64,000 nt of DNA from Trichormus variabilis 0441 (lineage in GTDB: Bacteria; Cyanobacteriota; Cyanobacteriia; Cyanobacteriales; Nostocaceae), in assembly GCF_009856605.1 (NCBI RefSeq), contig NZ_CP047242.1, positions 2,230,001 through 2,294,000 on the forward strand, given 5' to 3'. The stretch's first letter is position 1. The number at the start of each line of letters is the position of its first letter. Positions 48,968 to 57,589 of the stretch are shown here, piece by piece. The translations under genes and the position numbers were made by a program. The notes beneath the pieces were generated by a model. The model was not told the DNA's origin. It searched no databases and saw only the letters and a list, made by a program, of their open reading frames with translations.

Positions 48968-49861
48968 TTAAAAAGTACATTTAGCTAAAGTCGGAAAATC
49001 AAAATCCTTGAGCATTTCTAATAATTTAAATACAGATGGAATCTGGAGTGACTGAGGTCTAATAGCTACACAAATTACTTTTTCTAAAGGCTTTGGTAAA
49101 CTATGAACTTGTACGCCTGGGGGAATTGGTATTGCTGCTAAATGAGGCAAAATTGCTGCTGTTAATCCTTGATGAACCATGTTAACAATCATGGAGTCTT
49201 CTGGAATATGACTGGTAATGTTGATAAAAGGTGCTAACTGTTTGAGGTTTTGATTAAGGGACTTTTCAGAAGCTGAATGAGACACTATGACTGGTGAGTA
49301 TCTAGCGATATCTTCCCATGTGAGGTGGCAACTATTAACTTGGGCTTTTGGTGGTAGTAAAGCAATATATTCATCTCTGAGAATTTCCCATGTTGTAAAT
49401 TCATCTCTAGTGGGTAAAGAAGTAACACCTATATCAGCACGACCTTCACGCAAACACTGTTCTACGTCAAGACAAGAAAGACATTCGATGATTGTGACAT
49501 TAACTTCGGGAAATTGATCATGAAATTGAGCGATCGCTTTTGGTAATAAATGAGTGGCTACACAACGAAAAGCTGCGACTCTTACACAACCACCGTATAA
49601 ATGTTTGTGGATGTTGGCTTCTTCCTGTAGCATTTCTAAGTGCTGCATGGCTTGGCGAATATGATGTAAAATTCGCTCTCCGACTGGTGTCAATACAGCG
49701 CCATGACGACCTCTGGCAAATAAAGGTATACCCAATTCTTCTTCTAAAGTAGCGATCGCATGACTAACCGCCGGCTGTGTCAGCTGTAATTCTAAAGCTG
49801 CTTCACTAAAATTACCACGCTCTGCTACTGCAACTACAGCGCGAAGTTGGGAAATCTTCAT
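48968..49861 (-). CDS. LysR-type transcription regulator
   Basis: 297 residues. The winged helix is at 1-60 (QLRAVVAVAERGNFSEAAL, LTQPAVSHAIATLEEELG, then LFARG), followed by a substrate-binding domain with VRVAAFRCVATHLLPKAI and HQGLTAAILPHLAAIP. It usually controls a divergent gene, but the neighbour at 50320 is 458 bases away. The inducer cannot be named. It starts at ATG with no strong ribosome site. Confidence 0.94.
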   Translation of the reverse strand: MKISQLRAVVAVAERGNFSEAALELQLTQPAVSHAIATLEEELGIPLFARGRHGAVLTPVGERILHHIRQAMQHLEMLQEEANIHKHLYGGCVRVAAFRCVATHLLPKAIAQFHDQFPEVNVTIIECLSCLDVEQCLREGRADIGVTSLPTRDEFTTWEILRDEYIALLPPKAQVNSCHLTWEDIARYSPVIVSHSASEKSLNQNLKQLAPFINITSHIPEDSMIVNMVHQGLTAAILPHLAAIPIPPGVQVHSLPKPLEKVICVAIRPQSLQIPSVFKLLEMLKDFDFPTLAKCTF

Positions 49862-50319
49862 AGGGAATTAAACAGTTAACTTTTTCATAAATAATTAGTG
49901 ATGGCTAATTAAGAAAGTCCCAGTTATCTTGGATTTCTGAAAACCATATTTAATTACTAATCGAAATATTGTTAAGCTTCTATTAGTTAGGCAAATGTTA
50001 TATTTAATTCTATGGAAGCTTATATTGGTTGTCTACAGCCTCAAGACAGATAAACAGCAACCATTATCATATTTGGCAAAGATCATTTCCAGCAGCATTT
50101 GCAAAATATTTTATAAAAACTTGTAAAAATCATATTTCGATTTTCTCTATACTTTGTAGTAAACGCCTATTTTGAGGGTTTAGGTAAATGTATATCAGTA
50201 ATCCTAAACAATACTTTCGATAGAGACACAAAAGAGAAATTACTAGATTTTAGGTAGATAAAATCACCAATATTATTTTATTAAAATGATGGGCAAGAAT
50301 AAAAAAAGGAGTATGAGTT
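49862..50319. other. 458-base gap, no gene seen
   Basis: Very AT-rich with stop codons in all frames. It probably contains LysR operator sites (T-N11-A type) and the promoter of the small gene at 50320; none could be assigned with confidence. Confidence 0.45.
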
Positions 50320-50514
50320 ATGTCTGAAGAGAAAAAAGCAAAGTCTAATAGTCAAGATACTACAGCTTCTGGGGGCTACCAAACTCCCCTCAACGAAGAG
50401 ATTCGTAAAACTGGCACTGCTGCTGAGTCTAACGCGAGAGATAGTGCTAAACCAGAATCACCGGGTGAAGATGATGTTGCTGGTAGCCCCAATCAAGGAA
50501 CTGAATCACGATAA
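50320..50514 (+). CDS. Small disordered hydrophilic protein
   Basis: 64 residues, rich in Ser, Glu, Lys, Asp and Gly with no hydrophobic core (MSEEKKAKSNSQDTTASGG at the start, GEDDVAGSPNQGTESR at the end). AAAGGAG lies nine bases before the ATG, which supports translation. Composition resembles stress-related disordered proteins, but no known family is recognised. It lies between a LysR gene and the HAD gene. Confidence 0.7.
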   Translation: MSEEKKAKSNSQDTTASGGYQTPLNEEIRKTGTAAESNARDSAKPESPGEDDVAGSPNQGTESR

Positions 50515-50590
50515 TTGAGCTTAAATATTTCCTATAGAAATAGCCCTAGTGGTTTTTTGCATACTTGCCATAGTTGAAACTTGAGTTGGT

Positions 50591-50612
50591 AAATACATTA
50601 AAAAATGTATTT
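50591..50612. terminator. AT-rich hairpin between convergent genes
   Basis: AAATACATT pairs with AATGTATTT around an AAAA loop; CTCTTTTTG follows on the plus strand. It may end both the small gene and the HAD gene, but it is weak because it has few G-C pairs. Confidence 0.35.
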
Positions 50613-50639
50613 ATCCGCTCTTTTTGTATTTTTGATTTT

Positions 50640-51296
50640 TCAGTTATAACTTTTCTCTCGATTAATCCAAACACCTCTTAACCCGGCTGCTTTTGCTCCT
50701 TGATAATCTTCTTCAATGCTATCGCCAATGTGCCATGCCTCTTCAGGAGAACTATTATGTTTTTCTAGAGCGATCGCAAAAATTTTGGGATCAGGTTTTG
50801 CTGCACCTACTTGAGTGGAAATAGTTACCGAAGAAAAGTAGTGACTCAAACCTAAGCTTTGCAAAACTGAGTACAGCCGTGAATCAAAATTAGACAAAAC
50901 GCCTAATTCAATTCCTATATGTTGCCAATTGCTTAAGGATTGCACAACATCAGGATATATCACCCAAGGTTCCGCAGTCCCAAAGTGAATATATAGTTCA
51001 CCAAAAAAGCTGGAAAAATCAGCAAATTGGGTCAGAACACCAGCACTTTCAAAGGTATTTAGAGCAATTCTACGCCACCACTCAAATTCACGTTGTGGTA
51101 TGTCTTCAGCGTCAGCATCAGGAAAGATAGGTGGCGGCGACGCTTTAAAACTTTCCATAAATGCTTTATCCACAATATCCGGTGCAACTTCTACACCAAA
51201 CTCTTGGGCTATTTGACTGTAAACTTTTCCGACACTACCCTTAACGCCGAAGAGTGTCCCCACAGCATCCACAAAAATAACTTTAGGCCTTTCCAT
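50640..51296 (-). CDS. HAD hydrolase, REG-2-like
   Basis: 218 residues. Motif I is VIFVDAVGTLFG: the nucleophile D10 is present but the second Asp of DxD is Val, as in the REG-2/HDHD3-like subgroup. Motif II is LGVLSNFDSR, the motif III lysine is in GAAKPDPKIF, and motif IV is HIGDSIEEDYQGA. A helical cap follows motif I. The missing second Asp argues against ordinary phosphatase activity, so the substrate and activity are open. It is on the same strand as the NDH-2 gene, 82 bases downstream. Confidence 0.88.
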   Translation of the reverse strand: MERPKVIFVDAVGTLFGVKGSVGKVYSQIAQEFGVEVAPDIVDKAFMESFKASPPPIFPDADAEDIPQREFEWWRRIALNTFESAGVLTQFADFSSFFGELYIHFGTAEPWVIYPDVVQSLSNWQHIGIELGVLSNFDSRLYSVLQSLGLSHYFSSVTISTQVGAAKPDPKIFAIALEKHNSSPEEAWHIGDSIEEDYQGAKAAGLRGVWINREKSYN

Positions 51297-51378
51297 TAAA
51301 GTGCTTGCAAATTATAAATGTTAGTCATTGGTCATTGACTTCCCTGCGCGAAAGTGTCCGCGCAAGAAAGTGCAATCC

Positions 51379-52608
51379 CTAATACTTAGTACCCTTTTCA
51401 TTCACAGCATCCACTGCTGAGTAAATTGTTTCTATAATAGGACGTACAAGCCAGTTAAAACCAACTTTTAGTTGATGATCTAGGGTTGGTAATCTATACA
51501 AGTAGGCGAGACGGCGGGCAACATAAGCCAAAGAACCATCTAATTTAACTCCTAAACCTGTAAGGGTGGCGTTATCTGTACCCAGTGCTAACATCTCCCC
51601 TAACTGTTGGTAGCGGAAAGGTAATAGGGGGCGTTGAGTCAGAGAAGCCCAAATATTCCAAGCGGCGTAGTCTGCTTGTTGAAAAGCGGCTTGTGCGGTA
51701 GCAGGTACTTGCTGACCTTCAGCGTCAATACAGTCGGCTAAGTCTCCCAGAGCAAAAATGTCTGGATGGTCAAGAACTTGGAGAGTTGGTGTATTGGTGA
51801 TTTGACCACGCTGGTTCTGTTTGAAAGGCAGACTTTTCACTACGTTTGTCACCCTTGTACCCACAGTCCAAATTACCAAATCTACGGGAATGGTATCCAC
51901 TTGATTTTTGTACTCTAGGGAGATAGTATTTTGTCCTATTGACTCAACTTTGGTTTCTAAATCAATAAACACACCTTTTGCATCCAAAGCTTTCTTGGCA
52001 GCCTCGCGGTTAAAATCTGGGGAGGTGCGTAAAATTTGATCGCTGATCTCCACCAGACGGAAGCGTCCTCTTTCCCCTAGTCTATCTGCTAACTTACAAG
52101 CTAACTCAACACCACTATAACCAGCACCAACAATTGCGACACGGATTTTTTCTGCATCTGACTCTTCCAATACTCGCAGACGTTCTTCCAAGCGATAGGT
52201 ATCAGCAATAGTACGGAAAGGATAGGCGTAGGATGTGGCACCAGGAACTAAGTCTAATGGTGTTTCGCCACCCAGTGTTAAAACTAAGCGATCGTAAGGG
52301 ATTTCTGGTCCATCTTGCAGATGTACCCGTTGTTGGTCGATATCAATACCAGAAACAACTGCTTGATAAAAACGTATACCTGTACCTTCGAGAAGTTCAA
52401 TAAAAGGGGGTGCAATTTCCCATGATTGCAGTTCTCCTGTGAGTAATTCGTACAATAAGGGGGAGAATAGAAAGCGATCGCTTTGATCTACCAGTACAAT
52501 TTCTGGTTTTTGCTGAGTTTCCCAAGGTAATTGGCTTAAGCGTAAAGCTGTATAGAGACCGCCAAAGCCTCCACCCAGAATTACAATTCTCTTAGTCTGT
52601 TCGGTCAT
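51379..52608 (-). CDS. Type II NAD(P)H dehydrogenase (NdbB/NDC1-like)
   Basis: 409 residues. FAD loop VILGGGFGGLYTALRL at the N-terminus, NAD loop VAIVGAGYSGVELACKLAD at about 158, and a FALGDLADC segment that closes the FAD site. RFLFSPLLYELLTGE is typical of this group. It has an amphipathic C-terminus (FNWLVRPIIETIYSAV) for membrane contact. Cyanobacterial NdbB and plant NDC1 reduce quinones, including demethylphylloquinone in vitamin K1 synthesis; which paralogue this is cannot be settled here. Confidence 0.9.
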   Translation of the reverse strand: MTEQTKRIVILGGGFGGLYTALRLSQLPWETQQKPEIVLVDQSDRFLFSPLLYELLTGELQSWEIAPPFIELLEGTGIRFYQAVVSGIDIDQQRVHLQDGPEIPYDRLVLTLGGETPLDLVPGATSYAYPFRTIADTYRLEERLRVLEESDAEKIRVAIVGAGYSGVELACKLADRLGERGRFRLVEISDQILRTSPDFNREAAKKALDAKGVFIDLETKVESIGQNTISLEYKNQVDTIPVDLVIWTVGTRVTNVVKSLPFKQNQRGQITNTPTLQVLDHPDIFALGDLADCIDAEGQQVPATAQAAFQQADYAAWNIWASLTQRPLLPFRYQQLGEMLALGTDNATLTGLGVKLDGSLAYVARRLAYLYRLPTLDHQLKVGFNWLVRPIIETIYSAVDAVNEKGTKY

Positions 52609-52649
52609 AAATTCTATGGGACATTCTATCCCAGTAAGGCAACTAACTC

Positions 52650-53222
52650 TCAGTGTAATGATTTATTTCCCTCAGTGACCATTAGTCGGCAATCCGAGTA
52701 CTTTCCTTCATGCAGTTCATGAGCGAGTAATAACTTGACTTTCACAAACCCACGTTTCTCATAGCACCGAATAGCACGAATATTGTCAACACGGGGATCA
52801 ATCACAATCAGAGCAGCTAAGAATACTTCAAAAATATACCTTACAACCATTCTTAATATTTCGGCACCAATCCCCCGATGCCAATAATTGGGTTCTCCTA
52901 TAAACAAATCGATGCCATAGACCTTATCTGTATTATCTAGACAGTATTTTTGTTGATCTATCTCTGGTAAGTCGGCAACTGAATAGTACTGTAAATAGCC
53001 AATCTTCGTATTTTTATAACTGATAAGGCAAGGCTTAACTGGCTCGTTTCCTATAATGATGGGTTTGTATGTTTCTATAACCTTTTCTAAGTTAAAAGGA
53101 TTATCTCTGCCTTCATAAAACTGTAGTATTTGCTCATCGGTCAACCATTTTGCTATTAACTGATAGTCTAATTCGCTATCTTCCATGAGACGAATACTCA
53201 GTTCATCTTTTTGAATCAACAT
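52650..53222 (-). CDS. GNAT acetyltransferase, AAC(6')-like
   Basis: 190 residues. WLTDEQILQFYEGRDNPF, then GYLQYYSV, GIDLFIGEPNYWHRGIGAEI (acetyl-CoA loop R/QxxGxG/A as HRGIGA) and NIRAIRCYEKRGF follow the AAC(6')-I-type aminoglycoside acetyltransferase pattern. Many chromosomal members act on other substrates. No mobile element adjoins it. It lies 41 bases upstream of the NDH-2 gene on the same strand. Confidence 0.87.
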   Translation of the reverse strand: MLIQKDELSIRLMEDSELDYQLIAKWLTDEQILQFYEGRDNPFNLEKVIETYKPIIIGNEPVKPCLISYKNTKIGYLQYYSVADLPEIDQQKYCLDNTDKVYGIDLFIGEPNYWHRGIGAEILRMVVRYIFEVFLAALIVIDPRVDNIRAIRCYEKRGFVKVKLLLAHELHEGKYSDCRLMVTEGNKSLH

Positions 53223-53420
53223 AATAAAAAATCGTAATTCGTAATCTTCAGGCTTAATCCACTCAATTATAGAATTAGTGGTTTTCCATTGGTTGGAATC
53301 TAAAACCCTAAATAAGTTAATTACGAATTACGTTGGTTTTGGTTTTTACAACAAAAATCTACCAATAAATCTACGGAGGTGTTAGCCTAGCCGTAAATTC
53401 TTAGGGATGACAAATTATGT

Positions 53421-53666
53421 TTAGTTACCACCTGTTGTGATAGATTTATGATGTATTGCTGAGTCTTCGGCTTTTCTTTGCCATTGACCATTGTTACCTT
53501 GTTTGTACTCATTTCTCACACTATTCCAAGCAACATCAGCCGAACCTTCTTCACTCAAACCATCACTTTGAGCCGCATTAAAAGCTGCAAAGAAAATCTG
53601 TTGAGCGCGTTCTGGTAACTGTTCTCTAATGTCTTGAGGTAATTCACTTATTTGTTGATAAGGCAT
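53421..53666 (-). CDS. ChaB-family protein
   Basis: 81 residues. LPQDIREQLPERAQQIFFAA and a following FNAAQSDG...ADVAWNSVRNEY pattern match the ChaB domain, a small helical domain once linked to cation transport regulation and often found in stress genes. The C-terminus is polar. No ChaA antiporter is adjacent. Confidence 0.88.
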   Translation of the reverse strand: MPYQQISELPQDIREQLPERAQQIFFAAFNAAQSDGLSEEGSADVAWNSVRNEYKQGNNGQWQRKAEDSAIHHKSITTGGN

Positions 53667-54162
53667 AATTCCACTCCACTCAATCTAACTTTAGTTTATG
53701 TTAAAAGATTGATTAGTAATTTTGCCTCTTTCTGTAAGTAGAGATGTAAAATACCCTTCTTGGGGATTAATCAAATAGACTTAAGTTCAGTTGAATTAAA
53801 ATAGTGAGATTAATATCAATAAATCAAAAAGATTATCAGAGTATATCCATCCTATCCAATTCATGGATTTTAGTAAATTAAACGCTGAGGTAGAATGGCA
53901 ATTTTCACGGTGTAAAATATGTTAATAAATTCTTTAAATATAAGATTAATTGCTCTTTTTATTAAAATTAAATTCCTCTAAAATAGATACGTGAATATTC
54001 AATTATTGATTAGACAAACAATGATTGTAAATGAATACCTCTAACATAGATACCTCTGCTGTAACTCATTGTTATAGATCATGTATTATTTAGAAAGTAT
54101 AGTCGATGGGTATTAACCCAAAAAACAGACGCTTTAAAATCTAAAACTGACCTGCATCTCCT
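53667..54162. other. 496-base gap, no gene seen
   Basis: AT-rich. Near-repeats AATACCTCTAACATAGATAC and AATTCCTCTAAAATAGATAC occur at about 54031 and 53970. Divergent promoters for the ChaB and J-domain genes are expected. Confidence 0.45.
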
Positions 54163-55206
54163 ATGCCTCGCAAAACCTCATCCACATATCATACTACGGA
54201 TACAACACCATTAGCTCTCTCTCAGCTACATATCCGCTTGGCAGGACTAGAAAAAGAACATCAAGCCTTACTGAAAAAGATTAAAAGTAAGCGCACTGAA
54301 CTGAAAAATTTTATTGAACGGATGCGTTCTTTAGCAACAGAAACATTCCATCGAGCCAGTCCTGGATTTACCAAAATATCAGAGCTAGATAAAGAAATAC
54401 ACACTCTATTTGCAGAGATTTTTACTACTAGAAAATTCAGTAAACAAACTGAGAAGAAAGTAAAGGCAGTTTATCTTAATCTCCAGATGACTGGGATAAT
54501 CAGTCCAAAATTTGAGAGCGGACAGCCAGAGATAGAACTCGATGAGACTTTTGATGAATCTCAGCAAGAAAATAAATCACGCCAAAGTCAATATGGACAA
54601 ACACAACAGGAATTAGGATTTTCACCTGTAAATAGAACAGATGAATCGAGAAAAATTCGTCAGACATTTCTGAGGTTAGCTGAAATATTTCATCCTGATA
54701 AGGTAAAAGATAGTGAAACGCAGATAAATCATACAGAAATTATGAAGGAAATTAATAAAGCCTACCAAGAAGGCGATTTAGCAAGACTTCTGGAAATTGA
54801 GCACAAGCATCAGGTAGGGGAGCTTATTGATCATAATAGTGAAGATGATTTAACTAGAAAATGTAAGACTTTAGCACAGCAAAATGAAATCTTGATAACT
54901 CAATATGAAAATTTAAAGAAAGAACTACGTGTAGTGAAAAATACACCTGAAGGTGTAATGGTTTCCGACGCGCGCAAAGCGGCGAAACAAGGCATAGATC
55001 CTATTGCCCAAATGTTGGAATCGATGGAAATACAAATTAACTTAGTTACAGAAATTCGTGATTTTGTTAAGGATTTTAAAGCGCAGAAAATAACTATCAA
55101 AGAATTTCTTAATGGGCCAGAAAGTTTATCTTCCTTACAACAAGAAATGATGGAAGATATGCTTGAGCAAATGTTGTCAGAACTAGATGGTGTGATTATA
55201 TTTTAA
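54163..55206 (+). CDS. Coiled-coil protein with internal J-domain
   Basis: 347 residues. The N-terminal 60 residues form a coiled coil (ALSQLHIRLAGLEKEHQALL). A J-domain is internal: RKIRQTFLRLAEIFHPDK with HPD at 177-179, then EIMKEINKAYQEGDLARLLE. A second coiled coil and a helical tail follow. Canonical DnaJ proteins have the J-domain first; here it sits mid-protein without a Gly/Phe region or zinc domain, so it is a specialised Hsp70 partner. A GC-rich patch at about 54967-54984 (CGACGCGCGCAAAGCGGC) differs from the AT-rich surroundings. Confidence 0.87.
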   Translation: MPRKTSSTYHTTDTTPLALSQLHIRLAGLEKEHQALLKKIKSKRTELKNFIERMRSLATETFHRASPGFTKISELDKEIHTLFAEIFTTRKFSKQTEKKVKAVYLNLQMTGIISPKFESGQPEIELDETFDESQQENKSRQSQYGQTQQELGFSPVNRTDESRKIRQTFLRLAEIFHPDKVKDSETQINHTEIMKEINKAYQEGDLARLLEIEHKHQVGELIDHNSEDDLTRKCKTLAQQNEILITQYENLKKELRVVKNTPEGVMVSDARKAAKQGIDPIAQMLESMEIQINLVTEIRDFVKDFKAQKITIKEFLNGPESLSSLQQEMMEDMLEQMLSELDGVIIF

Positions 55207-55383
55207 ATTAACATCTTCTTGCCTATTTTCTTCAGTTACATTTTATTCATTTGAGAAAAATATAGACTCTCAGATATTGATCTGTCAGTTAAGTATATTA
55301 AATTTTGTATTTAGGTATGGAACTCATATTGGAACATTTTCATCCATTGTTGTGGTATTCCTAAATTAACAGTCAAAATCCCG

Positions 55384-56661
55384 ATGAAAAAATCTCTATT
55401 TTTACTGTTCAAGCGTTTACTTCTGGCACTTTCTTTAAGTATTTTTATTTTGCCTACTATATGGGTAAATTCGCCAGTTTTGCCATTGCTAGCTAAACCT
55501 GAGACTCGGATTTTTGAGCAAGTTTGGCAAACAGTAAATGATAATTTTTATGATCCAAAAATGAATGGAGTCAATTGGCAAATAACTAAAGAAAAGTATA
55601 AGCCTGAAGTATTACAAGCCAAGTCGGATCAAGAGGTTGCTGCTATTTTCAATCAAATGTTGTCTGAACTCAAAACTTCCCACACCCGTTACTATACTCA
55701 AGATGATCTGGCTTACTATCAACTTTTAGGCATTTTTTATGGTCAAGGCATGGAGTTACCGAAGGAATTAAAAAAGTTTTTTCCTAACGGTAAATTTGAA
55801 TACTCCGGTATTGGTTTATTTACTAAAGAAATCAATGGTAAGACTTTTGTTAGCTCTATTTTAGATGAAAGTCCTGCTGACAAGGATGGCTTAAAAGTAG
55901 GTGACCAGGTTATTAGTGTAGATGGTAATCAATATTACCCCATACGCTCCTTTGTGGGTAAAGCAGGGCAAACAGTCAAAATATTAATCCAGCGATCGCC
56001 TCAATTAAACAGTCGCCAAGAAATTACCATAGTACCGAAAATGTTTGATGCCAGCACAATGTTTTTGGAGGCTCAAATGGCTAGCATTGAGATCCTCAAA
56101 CAAGAAAATAAAAAAATTGGCTATGTCCACATCTGGTCAAATGCAGCCGATCCGTATCAGCAACAGCTCCAGAATGAGCTAATCTATGGTCGCCTGAAAA
56201 ACGCCGATGGGTTAATTTTGGATCTCCGAGATGGATGGGGAGGGGGAGATATTAGTTATCTCAACATTTTCACGGCTGAAAAAAGTCCCAGTGTCACTCA
56301 CGTTCAACGTAACGGCCGACGATATACCTATAATTATCAATGGAAAAAACCTGTAGTGATGTTGGTAAACGAAGGAAGCCGCAGCAGTAAGGAAATTCTG
56401 GCGTTTAACTTTCAACAAAATCAGATTGGGCAAGTCATCGGCACTAAAACAACAGGAGCCGTGGTTGCTGGTCGTCCTTATATTATGCAGGATGGCAGCT
56501 TGGTTTACGTAGCAGTCGCGGATGTTTTTCTCAACGGTAATCAAAGATTAGAAGGTAAAGGTGTTACCCCAGATATTAACGTTCCATTTTCCTTGGAATA
56601 TGCACAAGGAGTAGACCCGCAAAAACAAAAAGCAATAGAGACTCTACTTAAAGCATTATGA
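55384..56661 (+). CDS. S41-family PDZ peptidase-like protein lacking the usual lysine
   Basis: 425 residues. N-terminal signal or anchor (about 12-33), an S41 N-terminal domain with KTSHTRYY (H100), PDZ at about 139-205 (GIGLFTKEINGKTF, SPADKDGLKVGDQVISVDG), then a peptidase core with LILDLRDGWGGG and EGSRSSKEILAFN (likely nucleophile S334). In CtpA/Tsp enzymes a Lys lies 25 residues after the Ser; here the aligned position is Ala359 (GTKTTGAV). This fits the S41B/IRBP-Tricorn-like branch, which uses His and Ser, or a non-CtpA mechanism. Probably periplasmic or lumenal. Confidence 0.88.
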   Translation: MKKSLFLLFKRLLLALSLSIFILPTIWVNSPVLPLLAKPETRIFEQVWQTVNDNFYDPKMNGVNWQITKEKYKPEVLQAKSDQEVAAIFNQMLSELKTSHTRYYTQDDLAYYQLLGIFYGQGMELPKELKKFFPNGKFEYSGIGLFTKEINGKTFVSSILDESPADKDGLKVGDQVISVDGNQYYPIRSFVGKAGQTVKILIQRSPQLNSRQEITIVPKMFDASTMFLEAQMASIEILKQENKKIGYVHIWSNAADPYQQQLQNELIYGRLKNADGLILDLRDGWGGGDISYLNIFTAEKSPSVTHVQRNGRRYTYNYQWKKPVVMLVNEGSRSSKEILAFNFQQNQIGQVIGTKTTGAVVAGRPYIMQDGSLVYVAVADVFLNGNQRLEGKGVTPDINVPFSLEYAQGVDPQKQKAIETLLKAL

Positions 56662-56802
56662 TTTTCGCTGTCTCCTGCTGATTCTGCTTAGAGGATGAAC
56701 AGTGTTTGTAAACACTTAGTAAATATTAGAGAAATATTCAAAACCCCGTGTAAACTTATACGCAATACAACAAACCCTTTAGACAACTAAACATAGCGCC
56801 TT

Positions 56803-57576
56803 ATGTCAATTATTGCGCTCAGAGCATGGTATCTTCAGGATTATGAACCAATTTCTGAACTAGAAAAACGGCCGCCAGATATTCGTCTTAGTAAAAAAAG
56901 CTTGCTGAGAGCGGCATTACGTGCAGACTTTTTAGAAGATAGTGATGCGGTTAAACATTCCACTTGGTTTAGGCGGTATCTGGAGGGAGAAAATGTAGAA
57001 TTTTATGTTGAAGGTAGTGGTAGCTACTGTGTAGCCAACATAGATTTAATTAGCCATGAAATTTATTTCACCAAGCAGACAGTTTTAGCTCAGTTAGAAC
57101 CAACGATTTTCTTTTCCTATCAAACTGAATACGCCGATGCTAGTGATCTTCTCAGGGAAGGACTGCAAAAGAGTGTAGAAAAATTAAACTTGCGATCGCG
57201 TATCCCACTGACATTAGTAGAATCATCTCGCCCCAAAGACGCGCCCTTGCGTTTAAATCGCACTATTTTGAGAAAATTACGTAAAAGTTTATTGTTTATT
57301 GCAGACACTACACCTATTGCCAGCATTGATGGTCAACAAACACAACAATTAATTCCTAGCCCTAATGTTTGTGTAGAAATTGGCTACGCCATTCAAAGCA
57401 AGCGGACAGAACAAATCTTATTAGCACATCTGCAACGTCCAGATTATCAAGGAGAAGGGAAATTTCCTTTCGACCTACCCACACAACAAATCTTGCCATT
57501 TCGAGACAGCAAAGAACTAAATAAAATTCTCACAGGAGCTATTGAAACCCAGCTAACAAGATTCAAATTGTTTTAA
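56803..57576 (+). CDS. Candidate TIR-like/nucleoside-binding protein
   Basis: 257 residues. The N-terminal 95 residues are unassigned. From about residue 100 the pattern is Rossmann-like: TIFFSYQTEYADASDLLREG (first strand and helix), IPLTLVESSRP, KSLLFIADTTP (165-171), PNVCVEIGYAIQSKRTEQI with E192, and KFPFDL (220-225). The set strand-FIADxTP-NPNVxxExGYA-PFD is seen in TIR-like and deoxyribosyltransferase-like families, whose Glu is catalytic in NAD cleavage. Function here is inference. It is convergent with comM (13 bases between stops). Confidence 0.7.
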   Translation: MSIIALRAWYLQDYEPISELEKRPPDIRLSKKSLLRAALRADFLEDSDAVKHSTWFRRYLEGENVEFYVEGSGSYCVANIDLISHEIYFTKQTVLAQLEPTIFFSYQTEYADASDLLREGLQKSVEKLNLRSRIPLTLVESSRPKDAPLRLNRTILRKLRKSLLFIADTTPIASIDGQQTQQLIPSPNVCVEIGYAIQSKRTEQILLAHLQRPDYQGEGKFPFDLPTQQILPFRDSKELNKILTGAIETQLTRFKLF

Positions 57577-57589
57577 CTAATTGATAGTT

